A stretch of DNA of 64,000 nucleotides from Aldehydirespirator sp965221185 (GCA_965221185.1 OZ244866.1:2852001-2916000), one strand, 5' to 3'; counted from the stretch's first letter, positions 52,311 through 60,484 are shown. Made by a program: numbers and translations. The notes: a model not told the origin generated them from the letters alone.

Positions 52311-52598
52311 TCAGGCAGTGGGCTGCGGCTCGTCCGCCGCTGGCAGGGGGAACCGCTTGCGTCCCCAGGCCAGCCAAATCGCCCAGCCGGCGATCGACAG
52401 ACCCGTCATTACGAGCATGATCCAAAGAAAGAGCGATAGGAGAGAATCGAACCATCCGTACGAGATCGGAAGGATGACCAGAAGGGCTATGACGCCCGTA
52501 TAGATGGAGTGGCCCACCCTCTCGCGGCGACTTCGGAACTCCGGCTTCCAAAGGATCTGCAGCCAGAAGCTCCTTTGCGACTCTTGAGCGTCAGCCAT
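52311..52598 (-). CDS. Small membrane protein, tandem copy 2
   Basis: A 95-residue paralog of the gene at 52000, with the motif KPEFRSRRERVG, two membrane helices and the WLAWGRKRFP tail. Its ATG overlaps the end of the DoxX gene by 8 bp, so the three genes (DoxX, copy 2, copy 1) form one operon. Function unknown; a DoxX-associated membrane partner is the simplest guess. Confidence 0.7.
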   Translation of the reverse strand: MADAQESQRSFWLQILWKPEFRSRRERVGHSIYTGVIALLVILPISYGWFDSLLSLFLWIMLVMTGLSIAGWAIWLAWGRKRFPLPAADEPQPTA

Positions 52599-53244
52599 CT
52601 TCGACGGGCTCGGGCTCGGGAGGGCGGTAGAAGAACAGCATCTGGGCGACGCCGGCGCCCACGCCCGCCAGGGCGATCCACATGCCGGTCCAACCGTCGA
52701 GGTTGTTGGCGATCTCGAGCTCGGAGTCGAGGGATATGCGGCCCGGGCCGAGCATGGCGCACACCAGGCTCATGGCCGAGATCAGGGCCACGTACTCCCA
52801 GCCCTCGCCGGTGATCATGAAGCCCTTGTCGCGGTGGACCGTCCAGAACGCCACCACCATCAAGCCGATCAGCCCGGCCGCGGCCACCTGGGTGAGCAGC
52901 CCGACCACCAGCAGAGCGCCCGCGCCCATCTCGGTGAAGGCGGCCAGAGCGGCGTGGACCTTGCCGGGGCGCATCCCCATCGACTGGAACCAGCGGCCGG
53001 TGCCGGCGATCTTGCCGCCCCGGAACGCCTTGTTGTAGCCGTGGACGAAGATCATCATCCCGAGCGCGGCCCGCAGGATCATCAGGGCGACGTCGAACAC
53101 CCCGGTGCTTTCATCCTCGAGGTAATCGGGGAGGACGTTTATCAGGTCGACGTGGGGCTCGTACAGCCCCCCGGCCAGGATCAGGCCGAACACTGTGAGC
53201 GCGGTGAGCCCCTTGATGACGACATCGGCGGTGCTCTTGCTCAC
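52591..53244 (-). CDS. DoxX-family membrane protein
   Basis: A 217-residue membrane protein with four or five helices, matching DoxX: RAALGMMIFVHGYNKAF, GALLVVGLLTQVAAAGL and AFWTVHRDKGF are the typical conserved parts. DoxX proteins take part in thiosulfate or redox-linked membrane processes in some bacteria, but the role is not uniform. GTG 53244 has GGGAGG six bases upstream. Two small membrane paralogs follow in the operon. Confidence 0.82.
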   Translation of the reverse strand: MSKSTADVVIKGLTALTVFGLILAGGLYEPHVDLINVLPDYLEDESTGVFDVALMILRAALGMMIFVHGYNKAFRGGKIAGTGRWFQSMGMRPGKVHAALAAFTEMGAGALLVVGLLTQVAAAGLIGLMVVAFWTVHRDKGFMITGEGWEYVALISAMSLVCAMLGPGRISLDSELEIANNLDGWTGMWIALAGVGAGVAQMLFFYRPPEPEPVEDG

Positions 53245-53377
53245 GATGGCCTCCCAGCCGCGTCCAGCGGCGTGTAGCAGTCCGATGCGAGTGTAGGCAC
53301 GGTGCCGCAACCCCAGGACAGGGGCGACGGCTACAGCAACAGCCACAGGCCGGACCGAGGGAGTAGACCTTCTGGGC

Positions 53378-54700
53378 GTGAGCGCAGACGTGGCCGTGGC
53401 GGTGTTGGCTGTGGCCCGGACCGCGGTGCGGCCGGTGGACGGCGAGCTGGCCGGCTGGAACCCGGTGGTGCTGGCCGGGGTGGTGGGGCGCGAGGCGCTG
53501 GAGCGGGCCGGGCTCGCCGCCGACGACCTCGACGAGGTGGTGGTGGGCTGCGCCGACCCGGTGGGGGCCTGCGGAGCCGACGCGGCCCGGGCGATCGTTC
53601 TGGCCGCGGGCTGGCCGGTTGGGGTGGGCGGCCATGTGGTCGACCGGGGCGAGACCAGCGGCGCGGCCGCGGTACAGGCCGCGGCGGCCTCCATCCGGGC
53701 CGGGCAGGCCCGCACCGTGCTGGTGATCGGGCTGGGCCTGTGCTCGGCGGTGCCGCCGGGCGCGGCCGCCCTCAACCGCACCTACGGCAAGCCCTGGGGC
53801 GGGGTGGCCGAGCGGTTCGCGGAGGCAGGCGGGCTGCTGCCCGGGCCCCGGCTGGCCGAGCGGGCCGCTGAGGCCGCTGGCATCGGGCGGGCCGAGCTCG
53901 GCGCCGCGGCGGAGGAGTCCCGGCGGCGACGGGCGGAGGCGGGGGCGAGCCCGAGTCGGGCCATCGTGGCCGTGGCGGCCCGGCCGGGCGACGCCGCGGC
54001 GCGGGGCGTGTACCGGGGCGACCCTGTGGCTGCCGACGTGGTGCGCTCATGGGGCGACACCGCGGAGCTGCCGCCGGCCTTCGACGACGACGGCCTGCTC
54101 ACTGCCGCCACGTTCGCTCCCCCCGCCGACGGCGTGGCCGCAGTGCTGCTGCAAGCCGGAAAGCACGAGACCGGATCGCCCGGCTCGCAACCGGGCGGAA
54201 CCACAGCCGCGCTCGCCCGCACCGGCCCGGCCGGGGAGGCACAAGCCGCCCAGAACCAGAGTGGACCGCCCGATGAGCAGCGTGCCGGAACCACAGCCGC
54301 GCGCGCGGGGGAGGCGCATGGACCTGCGGCGACGCTGGCGACGATCGCCGGGACGGGGCGGGCCGCAGGCGACCCGTTCGACCCGACCGGCAATGTGGCT
54401 GTGGCGGTGGGCCGGGCGCTGGCCGAGGCCGGCGTCGAACTCGCTGCCATTGACGACATCTCCGTGGCCGAGCACGACGCGACCACCCCGATGCTGGTGG
54501 CGCGGGCGCTGGGCATCGACGGGGAGCGGATCAACCGTGCCGGGGGCGCGGTGGCCACCGGCAACGCGGGGGCGGCCGAGGAGCTGCGCCTGATAGCCGA
54601 CGGGCTGGCCGGGCACGCCGCAGCCGACGGGCGGCTGCTGCTCACCATCAGCGCTGGACCCACCGGCTCGGCGGCCATCGTCTGGCGAATAGATATATGA
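53378..54700 (+). CDS. Thiolase-fold protein without catalytic residues
   Basis: A 440-residue protein with the thiolase domain order and glycine-rich turns. The active-site Cys motif (usually CxSG in VNxxCxSG) reads VDRGETSGAAAV; the NEAFA motif reads VAEHDA; the GGAxAxGHPxG motif reads GGAVATGNAG; and the final CxGxG motif reads ISAGPTG. All four key residues are missing. An Ala/Gly-rich, low-complexity insertion (about 260-325) lies between the halves. It might be a structural partner of an active thiolase or a lipid-binding protein. GTG or ATG start at 53378 is by length. Confidence 0.75.
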   Translation: MSADVAVAVLAVARTAVRPVDGELAGWNPVVLAGVVGREALERAGLAADDLDEVVVGCADPVGACGADAARAIVLAAGWPVGVGGHVVDRGETSGAAAVQAAAASIRAGQARTVLVIGLGLCSAVPPGAAALNRTYGKPWGGVAERFAEAGGLLPGPRLAERAAEAAGIGRAELGAAAEESRRRRAEAGASPSRAIVAVAARPGDAAARGVYRGDPVAADVVRSWGDTAELPPAFDDDGLLTAATFAPPADGVAAVLLQAGKHETGSPGSQPGGTTAALARTGPAGEAQAAQNQSGPPDEQRAGTTAARAGEAHGPAATLATIAGTGRAAGDPFDPTGNVAVAVGRALAEAGVELAAIDDISVAEHDATTPMLVARALGIDGERINRAGGAVATGNAGAAEELRLIADGLAGHAAADGRLLLTISAGPTGSAAIVWRIDI

Positions 54701-54712
54701 ATGCATTTCAAG

Positions 54713-54741
54713 TTGTTTATGTCATAGTGGACCGCTAGAGT
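54713..54741 (+). promoter_or_regulatory. Promoter of the coiled-coil gene at 54749 (leaderless)
   Basis: The -35 TTGTTT (54713-54718) and -10 TAGAGT (54736-54741) are 17 bp apart, with AGTTG at the -35 as in the three related promoters. Seven bases separate the -10 from the ATG. Confidence 0.65.
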
Positions 54742-54748
54742 CATTTAC

Positions 54749-55264
54749 ATGGAAATCGAAGTTCTCGCCACGCTTCTGGGAGTTGCACTCGCCGCTCTCG
54801 TCGCAGCGTGCGGCGCGGGCTTCCGGTGGATGCGTTCTGACTTCCGCGACCTGCGCAGCCACGTCGACACCCGGTTCAAAGAGCAGACCACGACCACCAA
54901 CGCGCAGTTCGCAGAGGTCAATGGACGCCTCGACAGGCTCGACACGAAGTTCGACCGGCTTGAGGCGAAGGTGGACAACTTGATCATGGCCCTAGCCCGC
55001 TCGGGGTCCCTGATCGACCCTCAGCCGGCGGCGCCTCTGCCGCCGCCGCTCGCACCCGAGTCCACGGCTGCTGCCCAGCCGCTGGGGCCGGCGACAGCAC
55101 CAACCGAGGCGCCTCCGGATAGGCCGCCCCTTTCCGGGCCGTCCTCCCAAATCGCTGACCCTCCCCGGGCGCCGCCGACAACCGTCGTGCAGCCCTCAGC
55201 GGAGCAGCCGTCACCGCCACCACCAATGGCCGAGCCTTCTGGCCCCACGGCGCATCCCGCCTAG
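54749..55264 (+). CDS. Small membrane-anchored coiled-coil protein, family member 5
   Basis: This 171-residue protein has an N-terminal membrane segment (ATLLGVALAALVAACGAGF), a short coiled coil (RLDRLDTKFDRLEAKVDNL) and a long Pro/Ser-rich tail (about 90-171). It lacks the RERLARIEG block of the other members but uses the same promoter, so it belongs to the same regulon. Function unknown. Confidence 0.65.
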   Translation: MEIEVLATLLGVALAALVAACGAGFRWMRSDFRDLRSHVDTRFKEQTTTTNAQFAEVNGRLDRLDTKFDRLEAKVDNLIMALARSGSLIDPQPAAPLPPPLAPESTAAAQPLGPATAPTEAPPDRPPLSGPSSQIADPPRAPPTTVVQPSAEQPSPPPPMAEPSGPTAHPA

Positions 55265-55446
55265 CCGACCGGCGGCGACTCCTGGCTCTCGCTATCACCG
55301 TCATGCCGTGGGAGGGCGGGCCGGGCTGAGCGAACTTCCGGCGCTATGCGCGCGCACGACCTCCCATCGTCGAGACCTCTTGGGCGGCTGAGGGTGCGGC
55401 ACGGGCGTAGCATCGGGGCAGTCGCGGGCGGGAGGCTGGCGCAAGG

Positions 55447-55773
55447 ATGAACAAAGCGAGGGCCGTCAACATCGGGCTGATCGCGGCGGCGCTGGGCGGC
55501 CTGGTGGTCGGCGCCATCCTGGCCGACATCGTGAGGGTCCTGATCGCGGTGGTGATCGCCTACGCGGTGCTGCGCCTGGGCCTGGCCATGCTGCGCAACC
55601 TGGCCCGGCCGCTGCCGGAGCCGCCCGACCCGGGCACGCTGCGCAAGGTCAAGATCGAGTACCGCTGCAACGTCTGCGGCGCCGAGGTGCGCATGACCGT
55701 CGCCCCCGACGAGGACCCCGAGCCGCCCCGACACTGCCAGGACGAGATGGACCTAGTGGCTCCCATCGAGTGA
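55447..55773 (+). CDS. Small membrane protein with a Cys-rich C-terminus
   Basis: A 108-residue protein with a membrane hairpin (about 8-50) followed by a soluble tail holding CNVCGAEVRM and a later HC, likely a zinc ribbon or half of one. The rest is acidic. No known family. It lies before crgA, on the opposite strand. Confidence 0.65.
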   Translation: MNKARAVNIGLIAAALGGLVVGAILADIVRVLIAVVIAYAVLRLGLAMLRNLARPLPEPPDPGTLRKVKIEYRCNVCGAEVRMTVAPDEDPEPPRHCQDEMDLVAPIE

Positions 55774-55788
55774 ACGCCCCGCCGAGAG

Positions 55789-55797
55789 TTATCCACA
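55789..55797 (+). other. Perfect DnaA box
   Basis: TTATCCACA, the consensus DnaA-binding 9-mer, stands alone in the gap between the two convergent genes. A single box is not an origin; it may titrate DnaA or be chance. Confidence 0.4.
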
Positions 55798-55875
55798 GGG
55801 TGGGGACAAAGTTGGGGGAAATTACAACAGTGTGATCACGCGGTCACAGCCCCGCCGTCCCCCGCGGGCGGGCGG

Positions 55876-56157
55876 TCAGCGGTACTGCGTGGCGCTGATG
55901 ATCCCGGCCAGGATCAGGCCCAAGCCTCCCAGCAGCACCACGTTCGAGGTGTCCCAGAACACGGCCACATAGTTGACGATGATCGTCATCAACCCCAGCC
56001 CCAGCAGGCTGAACATCAGGATCGGCACCCAGATCGGGCTCGGGGGCTGCCCTTCGAACCCGGTGTGGGTGTGCTGGTCGGGCTGGTAGTTGTCGGGGCG
56101 GGTGCCCTTGGCGGTCACACGGCCGGCCGCCACGCGGCGCTTGGTGGGTCTCGGCAT
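55876..56157 (-). CDS. crgA: Cell division protein CrgA
   Basis: A 93-residue CrgA protein: a basic N-terminus, PSPIWVPILMF and two membrane helices (about 43-64 and 72-88). CrgA is an actinobacterial septum protein that recruits or regulates FtsZ/PBPs; it supports the actinobacterial assignment. TATCCT lies seven bases before the ATG at 56157, implying a leaderless message. Confidence 0.9.
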   Translation of the reverse strand: MPRPTKRRVAAGRVTAKGTRPDNYQPDQHTHTGFEGQPPSPIWVPILMFSLLGLGLMTIIVNYVAVFWDTSNVVLLGGLGLILAGIISATQYR

Positions 56158-56258
56158 GGCCCCGAGGATAGACGCACCTCAGCGCCGACGGGTTCGGGCC
56201 GCTCCGGGCCGGCGCCAAAACGGCCCTGCCGGGACCGGCCCCGGGCGGGCGCCCGGCG

Positions 56259-57095
56259 CTAGAAGCGGCCCATCAAGAAATTGGCGGCGTCGGCGGCCGC
56301 GGGGTACGCCCCGGTGATCCCCGCGCTCATATAGCCGGCATCGGTGACCAGCGTCACCCCGTTGACAGCGGCCGCGGCGTCGCTGCACAGGAACAGCAGC
56401 GGGTACGCCTGCTCCATCGGCGTGGACGCCTCCACGCCCGCGTCGGCCCGGTAGTCGGCGCCGAAGCCCAGCCACAAGTCCGCGTTGGCCTGGGCCAGCG
56501 GGGTCACGGTCGGGCCGGGGCAGATGGCGTTGATGCGTATCCCCCGCCGCATCATCGGATACGCCTGGGTGGCGACATAGGCGCACACCGCCTGCTTGGT
56601 GTGGAAGTAGTCGGCCTTGCGATGATCGACGAACCAGGTGGCCGCCTCGTCGAAGTCGGAGATGGCCAGCACCTCGGAGAACTCCTCCAGGTTCGACTCC
56701 CAGCCCAGTCCCGCCGCCGACGAGATGAAGGCGATGGCCGAGCCCTGCGGGAGCATCCCGGCGTCCAGCATGCGATCGATCAGATAGCGGTGGCCCACAA
56801 AATTGATCCGCTCAAGGCCCGGAGTGCCATCAGCCACGCCCGCGCAGGCCAGCAGAGCGTGCACCGGTCCGGTGCAGGCGTCCACCGCGGCGTCTATCGA
56901 CGCCTGATCGGCCAAGTCCACGCCGATGGCCCTCACCCCGGCCAACGTCACGTCGGCCCGGTCCATGACCACCACCTCGGCGCCGGCCGCCAGGGCCAAC
57001 TCCGCCGCGGCCGCGCCCATACCGGTGGCGCCGCCCACCACCAGCACCCGCTTGCCGTCGAACCGGAACGAATCGAACAAGAGCCTCACCGCCAT
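56259..57095 (-). CDS. Short-chain dehydrogenase/reductase
   Basis: A 278-residue SDR. The NAD(P)-binding GGATGMG lies near residues 21-27, the catalytic Ser is in FISSAAG and the Tyr-Lys pair is in DYFHTKQAV. A C-terminal region (about 240-275) is longer than usual. The substrate is unknown. The gap to dcd upstream on the same strand is 9 bp, so the two genes are co-transcribed. Confidence 0.85.
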   Translation of the reverse strand: MAVRLLFDSFRFDGKRVLVVGGATGMGAAAAELALAAGAEVVVMDRADVTLAGVRAIGVDLADQASIDAAVDACTGPVHALLACAGVADGTPGLERINFVGHRYLIDRMLDAGMLPQGSAIAFISSAAGLGWESNLEEFSEVLAISDFDEAATWFVDHRKADYFHTKQAVCAYVATQAYPMMRRGIRINAICPGPTVTPLAQANADLWLGFGADYRADAGVEASTPMEQAYPLLFLCSDAAAAVNGVTLVTDAGYMSAGITGAYPAAADAANFLMGRF

Positions 57096-57104
57096 TGCAG
57101 GCCG

Positions 57105-57668
57105 CTACTTGAAGTTCTCCCAGTAGCGGGACGGGACCGGACCCCGCTGACCGTGATACTTCGAGCCCAGCTCCCCCGACCCGTACGGCGTGTCGGCGGG
57201 GGTCGTCATCCGCTGGAAGCTGATCTGGCCGATGCGCATCCCCGGGTACAGGGTGATCGGCAGGTTGGCCACATTCGACAGCTCCAGGGTGAGCTGGCCG
57301 TCGAAGCCGGGATCCACGAACCCCGCCGTCGAATGGATCAGCAGACCCAGCCGGCCCAGCGACGACTTGCCCTCCAGGCGGGCCACCAGGTCGTCGGGCA
57401 ATGCCACCCGCTCCAGGGTGGCGCCCAGCACGAACTCGCCCGGATGCAGGATGAACGGGTCGTCGGCATCGACCTCCACGAGGGATGTGAGCTCCGACAG
57501 GTCCTGCTTCACGTCGATATGGCTCATGGTGTGGTTGCGGAACACCCGGAAGCCGTGCCCCAGGCGCAGATCCACCGACGACGGCTGCACCGCGCCCGCG
57601 TCCAGCGGGTCGATCACAATGCGGCCGAGGTCGAGCGCCTCCCGGATCGAACGGTCCGACAGGATCAC
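57105..57668 (-). CDS. dcd: dCTP deaminase
   Basis: A 187-residue dCTP deaminase, forming dUTP from dCTP. The motifs are SVDLRLG, HPGEFVLGATLE and the catalytic KSSLGRLGLLIHSTAGFVDPG. The GTG 57668 is chosen because VILSDRSIREAL is the normal N-terminus; the open frame continues upstream through a 35-bp minisatellite. Confidence 0.93.
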   Translation of the reverse strand: MILSDRSIREALDLGRIVIDPLDAGAVQPSSVDLRLGHGFRVFRNHTMSHIDVKQDLSELTSLVEVDADDPFILHPGEFVLGATLERVALPDDLVARLEGKSSLGRLGLLIHSTAGFVDPGFDGQLTLELSNVANLPITLYPGMRIGQISFQRMTTPADTPYGSGELGSKYHGQRGPVPSRYWENFK

Positions 57669-57762
57669 AACGCCGCTCCGAGCCCAGGAAGCATCGATTC
57701 GCCGTCCATGCCAGGAGCGTAGGTCAGAGCACGATCCGATGGGCCCCGACCTGCTCCGGCCA

Positions 57763-57902
57763 CCCCGCCGGGGACCACAGCAAGAGCATCCCCACCACCC
57801 CGCCGGGGACCACAGCAAGAGCATCCCCACCACCCCGCCGGGGACCACAGCAAGAGCATCCCCACCACCCCGCCGGGGACCACAGCAACAGCGTCCCCAC
57901 CA
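57763..57902. repeat. 35-bp minisatellite, four units
   Basis: Units starting at 57763, 57798, 57833 and 57868 share CCCCGCCGGGGACCACAGCA; a partial fifth begins at 57903. The last full unit differs at two bases. The array fills the divergent gap between dcd and alaC, next to the alaC promoter. Confidence 0.88.
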
Positions 57903-57913
57903 CCCCGCCGGAT

Positions 57914-57955
57914 GTGACAAGTGTCACTTGATCGGACCGACCGGCCTGTTAGCTT
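57914..57955 (+). promoter_or_regulatory. alaC promoter with an operator-like palindrome
   Basis: The palindrome GTGACA-AG-TGTCAC (57914-57927) adjoins the -35 TTGATC (57928-57933); -10 TAGCTT (57950-57955) follows after 16 bp and six bases separate it from the ATG. A repressor on the palindrome would cover the -35. Confidence 0.6.
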
Positions 57956-57961
57956 CGTTCG

Positions 57962-59257
57962 ATGGAGTTCCGTCGTATCAACGGCCTTCCCCCCTACGTC
58001 TTCACGATCATCAACGATCTGAAGATCAAGCTCCGCCACGACGGCGCCGACATCATCGACCTCGGCTTCGGCAACCCCGACCTGCCGTCGCCGGACATCG
58101 CGGTGGACAAGCTCTGCGAGGCGGCGCGCAACCCCCGCAACCACCGCTACTCGTCGAGCCGGGGCCTGCCCGCGCTGCGCCGGGCCATCGCCGCCCTGTA
58201 CGAGCGCCGCTTCGGAGTGGAGATCGACCCCGACACCGAGGTGATCAACACAATCGGAGCCAAAGAGGGGTTCAGCCACCTCATGTGGGTGCTGCTGCAG
58301 CCCGGCGACACCTGCCTGGTGCCCACCCCCAGCTACCCGATCCACATCTACGGGCCGCTGTTCGCCGGCGCCCAGATCCGCGAAGTGCCCCTGGCCGACG
58401 GCGACGAGTTCGTCAACCGGATGCGGCTGGCGTGGCGCTACAGCCGGCCCAAGCCCCGGGTGGCGGTGATCTCGTTCCCGCACAACCCCACCACCACCTG
58501 CGTCGACCTCGACTTCATGCAGAAGGTCGTCGACTTCGCCCGGGAGCACGAGATGCTGGTGGTGCACGACAACGCCTACGCCGACCTGGGCTTCGACGGC
58601 TACCAGCCGCCGTCGATCCTGCAGGTGGATGGGGCCAAGGACTGTGCGGTGGAGTTCTACTCGTGCACCAAGTCGTTCTCGATGGCCGGGTGGCGCATGG
58701 CCTTCATGCTGGGCAACGCCAATGCGGTGGCCGCGCTGGCCAAGCTCAAGAGCTACCTGGACTACGGGTCGTTCCAGCCGATCCAGATCGCGACGACGGT
58801 GACCCTGCGAGAGGAGCCCGACTACCCGGTCGAGGCGTGCGCGGTGTACCAGCGGCGCCGCGACGCCCTGTGCGAGGGCCTCAACCGCATCGGCTGGGAG
58901 GTGGAGCCGCCCCGCGGGACCATGTTCGTGTGGGCGAAGATTCCCGAGCCGTACCGGCACATGGACTCGATCCAGTTCGCTTCCAAGCTGGTGGCCGAGG
59001 CCCATGTGGCGGTGTCGCCCGGCGTCGGGTTCGGGCCCGGCGGTGAGGGCCACGTGCGGTTCGCGCTGATCGAGAACCGCCAGCGCATCGGCCAGGGCAT
59101 CCGCAACCTCAGGCGCTGCCTGCCCGAGCTGGAGCCTGTAGCCGGGGAGCCCGGCACTGGCACTGGGGCTGGGGCTGGGGAGCCTGGGGCCGGGGAGTCG
59201 GGGTCCGGGGCACCTGGCAGCGGGACATCTGGGGCTGAGAAGGCGACCGCGGCCTGA
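57962..59257 (+). CDS. alaC: Aminotransferase AlaC (class I/II)
   Basis: A 431-residue PLP aminotransferase that matches the AlaC branch: DIIDLGFGNPDLPSP, TIGAKEGFSHLMW and the PLP Lys237 in SCTKSFSMAGWRM, then VRFALIENRQRI. AlaC makes alanine from pyruvate and glutamate. The C-terminal 45 residues are a low-complexity Gly/Ala/Glu tail that is absent from AlaC of E. coli and lies on repeated DNA. Leaderless start. Confidence 0.9.
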   Translation: MEFRRINGLPPYVFTIINDLKIKLRHDGADIIDLGFGNPDLPSPDIAVDKLCEAARNPRNHRYSSSRGLPALRRAIAALYERRFGVEIDPDTEVINTIGAKEGFSHLMWVLLQPGDTCLVPTPSYPIHIYGPLFAGAQIREVPLADGDEFVNRMRLAWRYSRPKPRVAVISFPHNPTTTCVDLDFMQKVVDFAREHEMLVVHDNAYADLGFDGYQPPSILQVDGAKDCAVEFYSCTKSFSMAGWRMAFMLGNANAVAALAKLKSYLDYGSFQPIQIATTVTLREEPDYPVEACAVYQRRRDALCEGLNRIGWEVEPPRGTMFVWAKIPEPYRHMDSIQFASKLVAEAHVAVSPGVGFGPGGEGHVRFALIENRQRIGQGIRNLRRCLPELEPVAGEPGTGTGAGAGEPGAGESGSGAPGSGTSGAEKATAA

Positions 59258-59381
59258 TCTCGGCCGGTCCTCCCCCTCCCTCCGAAAGGCGACCGCGGCC
59301 TGACATCGGCCGGTCCTCCCCCTCCCTCCGAAATTGGATGACCGTTTGGCCCTCTGAGGCACAAGAGTCGCACCAATTTCG
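59240..59381. repeat. Tandem 46-bp repeat and a 53-bp palindrome-ended element
   Basis: Two 46-bp copies start at 59240 and 59286; the first overlaps the alaC stop. A 53-bp element with perfect 9-bp arms CGAAATTGG and CCAATTTCG follows at 59329-59381, a relative of the pair at 50036. Confidence 0.75.
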
Positions 59382-59412
59382 GGATGGGGCGTAGGCCGGG
59401 TATAACGGCACG

Positions 59413-60195
59413 ATGCTGATCGTTGTTTCGCCGGCCAAGGCGCTCGACTACAGCTCCAAGCTGCCCACCCGTAAGCACTCCCAGCCCCGGATGCTGGACA
59501 AGGCCGAGCCGCTGGTGGATGTGATGCGGCAGAAGTCGCCCGACGAGATCGCCAAGCTGATGGGAATCTCGGCGGAGCTGGCCGAGCTCAACTTCGAGCG
59601 CTACACCGACTGGGAGGCCCCGTTCACGCCCGGCGACGCCCGGCCCGCGCTGCTGGCCTTCGCCGGCGACGTGTACCAGGGCATGGACGCCGCGGCCACC
59701 TTCACCGAGCGCGACTACACCCACGCCCAGAAGGTGCTGCGCATCCTGTCGGGGCTGTACGGGGTGCTGCGCCCGCTGGATCTGATGCAGCCGTACCGGC
59801 TGGAGATGGGGTCGAAGCTGGCCACCGAACGGGGCCGCGACCTGTACTCCTACTGGGGCGAGCGCATCACCGAACTGCTGAACGCGGATCTCGCTGAGAG
59901 TCCCGGGCCGGCGGTGGTGGTGAACCTGGCGTCGCACGAGTACTTCCGCTCGGTGGACGTGGGGCAGCTGGAGGGGCGGCTGGTGACGCCTGCGTTCCTG
60001 GACCGCCGGGGCGACGCCGAGCCCAAGATGATCTCGTTCTTCGCCAAGCGGGCCCGGGGCGCGATGGCGGGCTGGATCATCCGCAACCGGGTGAAGTCGG
60101 TGCGGGCGCTGCGGGACTTCGACGGGCTGGGCTACGGGTTCGACGCCGAGCGGTCGGCCACCGACCGGCCCGTGTTCGTGCGGTACTCGTCGTAG
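59413..60195 (+). CDS. yaaA: YaaA-family peroxide stress protein
   Basis: A 260-residue protein of the YaaA (DUF328) family with VVSPAKALDY at the N-terminus, LSGLYGVLRPLDLMQPYRLEMG and VNLASHEYF. YaaA lowers intracellular iron during peroxide stress in E. coli. A -10 TATAAC (59401-59406) six bases before the ATG gives a leaderless message. Confidence 0.92.
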   Translation: MLIVVSPAKALDYSSKLPTRKHSQPRMLDKAEPLVDVMRQKSPDEIAKLMGISAELAELNFERYTDWEAPFTPGDARPALLAFAGDVYQGMDAAATFTERDYTHAQKVLRILSGLYGVLRPLDLMQPYRLEMGSKLATERGRDLYSYWGERITELLNADLAESPGPAVVVNLASHEYFRSVDVGQLEGRLVTPAFLDRRGDAEPKMISFFAKRARGAMAGWIIRNRVKSVRALRDFDGLGYGFDAERSATDRPVFVRYSS

Positions 60196-60217
60196 GCCGA
60201 CCGCGAGCCGCGGAGCT

Positions 60218-60288
60218 GGCAGAACTTGGTGCATTCCTAGTTGGCGGAGCGCGAACAGCAGAGCCGGCAGAACTTGGTGCGAGTTCTG
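60218..60288. repeat. Paired GGCAGAACTTGGTGC units
   Basis: Copies at 60218-60232 and 60266-60280. The second forms a perfect 7-bp inverted repeat CAGAACT/AGTTCTG (60268-60288). The first has lost its right arm. They lie between yaaA and tRNA-Gly. Confidence 0.6.
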
Positions 60289-60410
60289 TAGCTATAACCC
60301 AACAAACTCTCCCGAGAATCGCTCGGGTGGGGCGTCGCCAGACACGGCAGCGGCCTCCAGGGGGACGGGCTGCGCAGAGGGCACCGCGATGGCTACGCTC
60401 GGGAGCCTCC

Positions 60411-60484
60411 GCGGGTGTAGTTCAATGGTAGAACATCAGCTTCCCAAGCTGAGAATGCGAGTTCGATTCTCGTCATCCGCTCCA
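60411..60484 (+). tRNA. tRNA-Gly (anticodon CCC)
   Basis: Acceptor GCGGGTG pairs with CATCCGC, anticodon loop TTCCCAA gives CCC, T-arm GAGTTCGATTCTC. The 3' CCA is encoded (60482-60484), unlike in tRNA-Tyr. Confidence 0.93.

Noticed and set aside
55789..55797. Replication origin at the DnaA box
   Set aside because: Only one box; no dnaA, dnaN or AT-rich unwinding region nearby.
55817..55850. CRP-like TGTGA...TCACA near 55830
   Set aside because: The half-sites are 8 bp apart, not 6, and a convergent gap is an unlikely place for a CRP promoter site.
57763..57902. 35-bp tandem units considered as a CRISPR array
   Set aside because: No spacers between units; a plain minisatellite.
57665..59362. 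A 565-codon minus-strand frame over alaC
   Set aside because: Antisense shadow of alaC; it also runs into the minisatellite.
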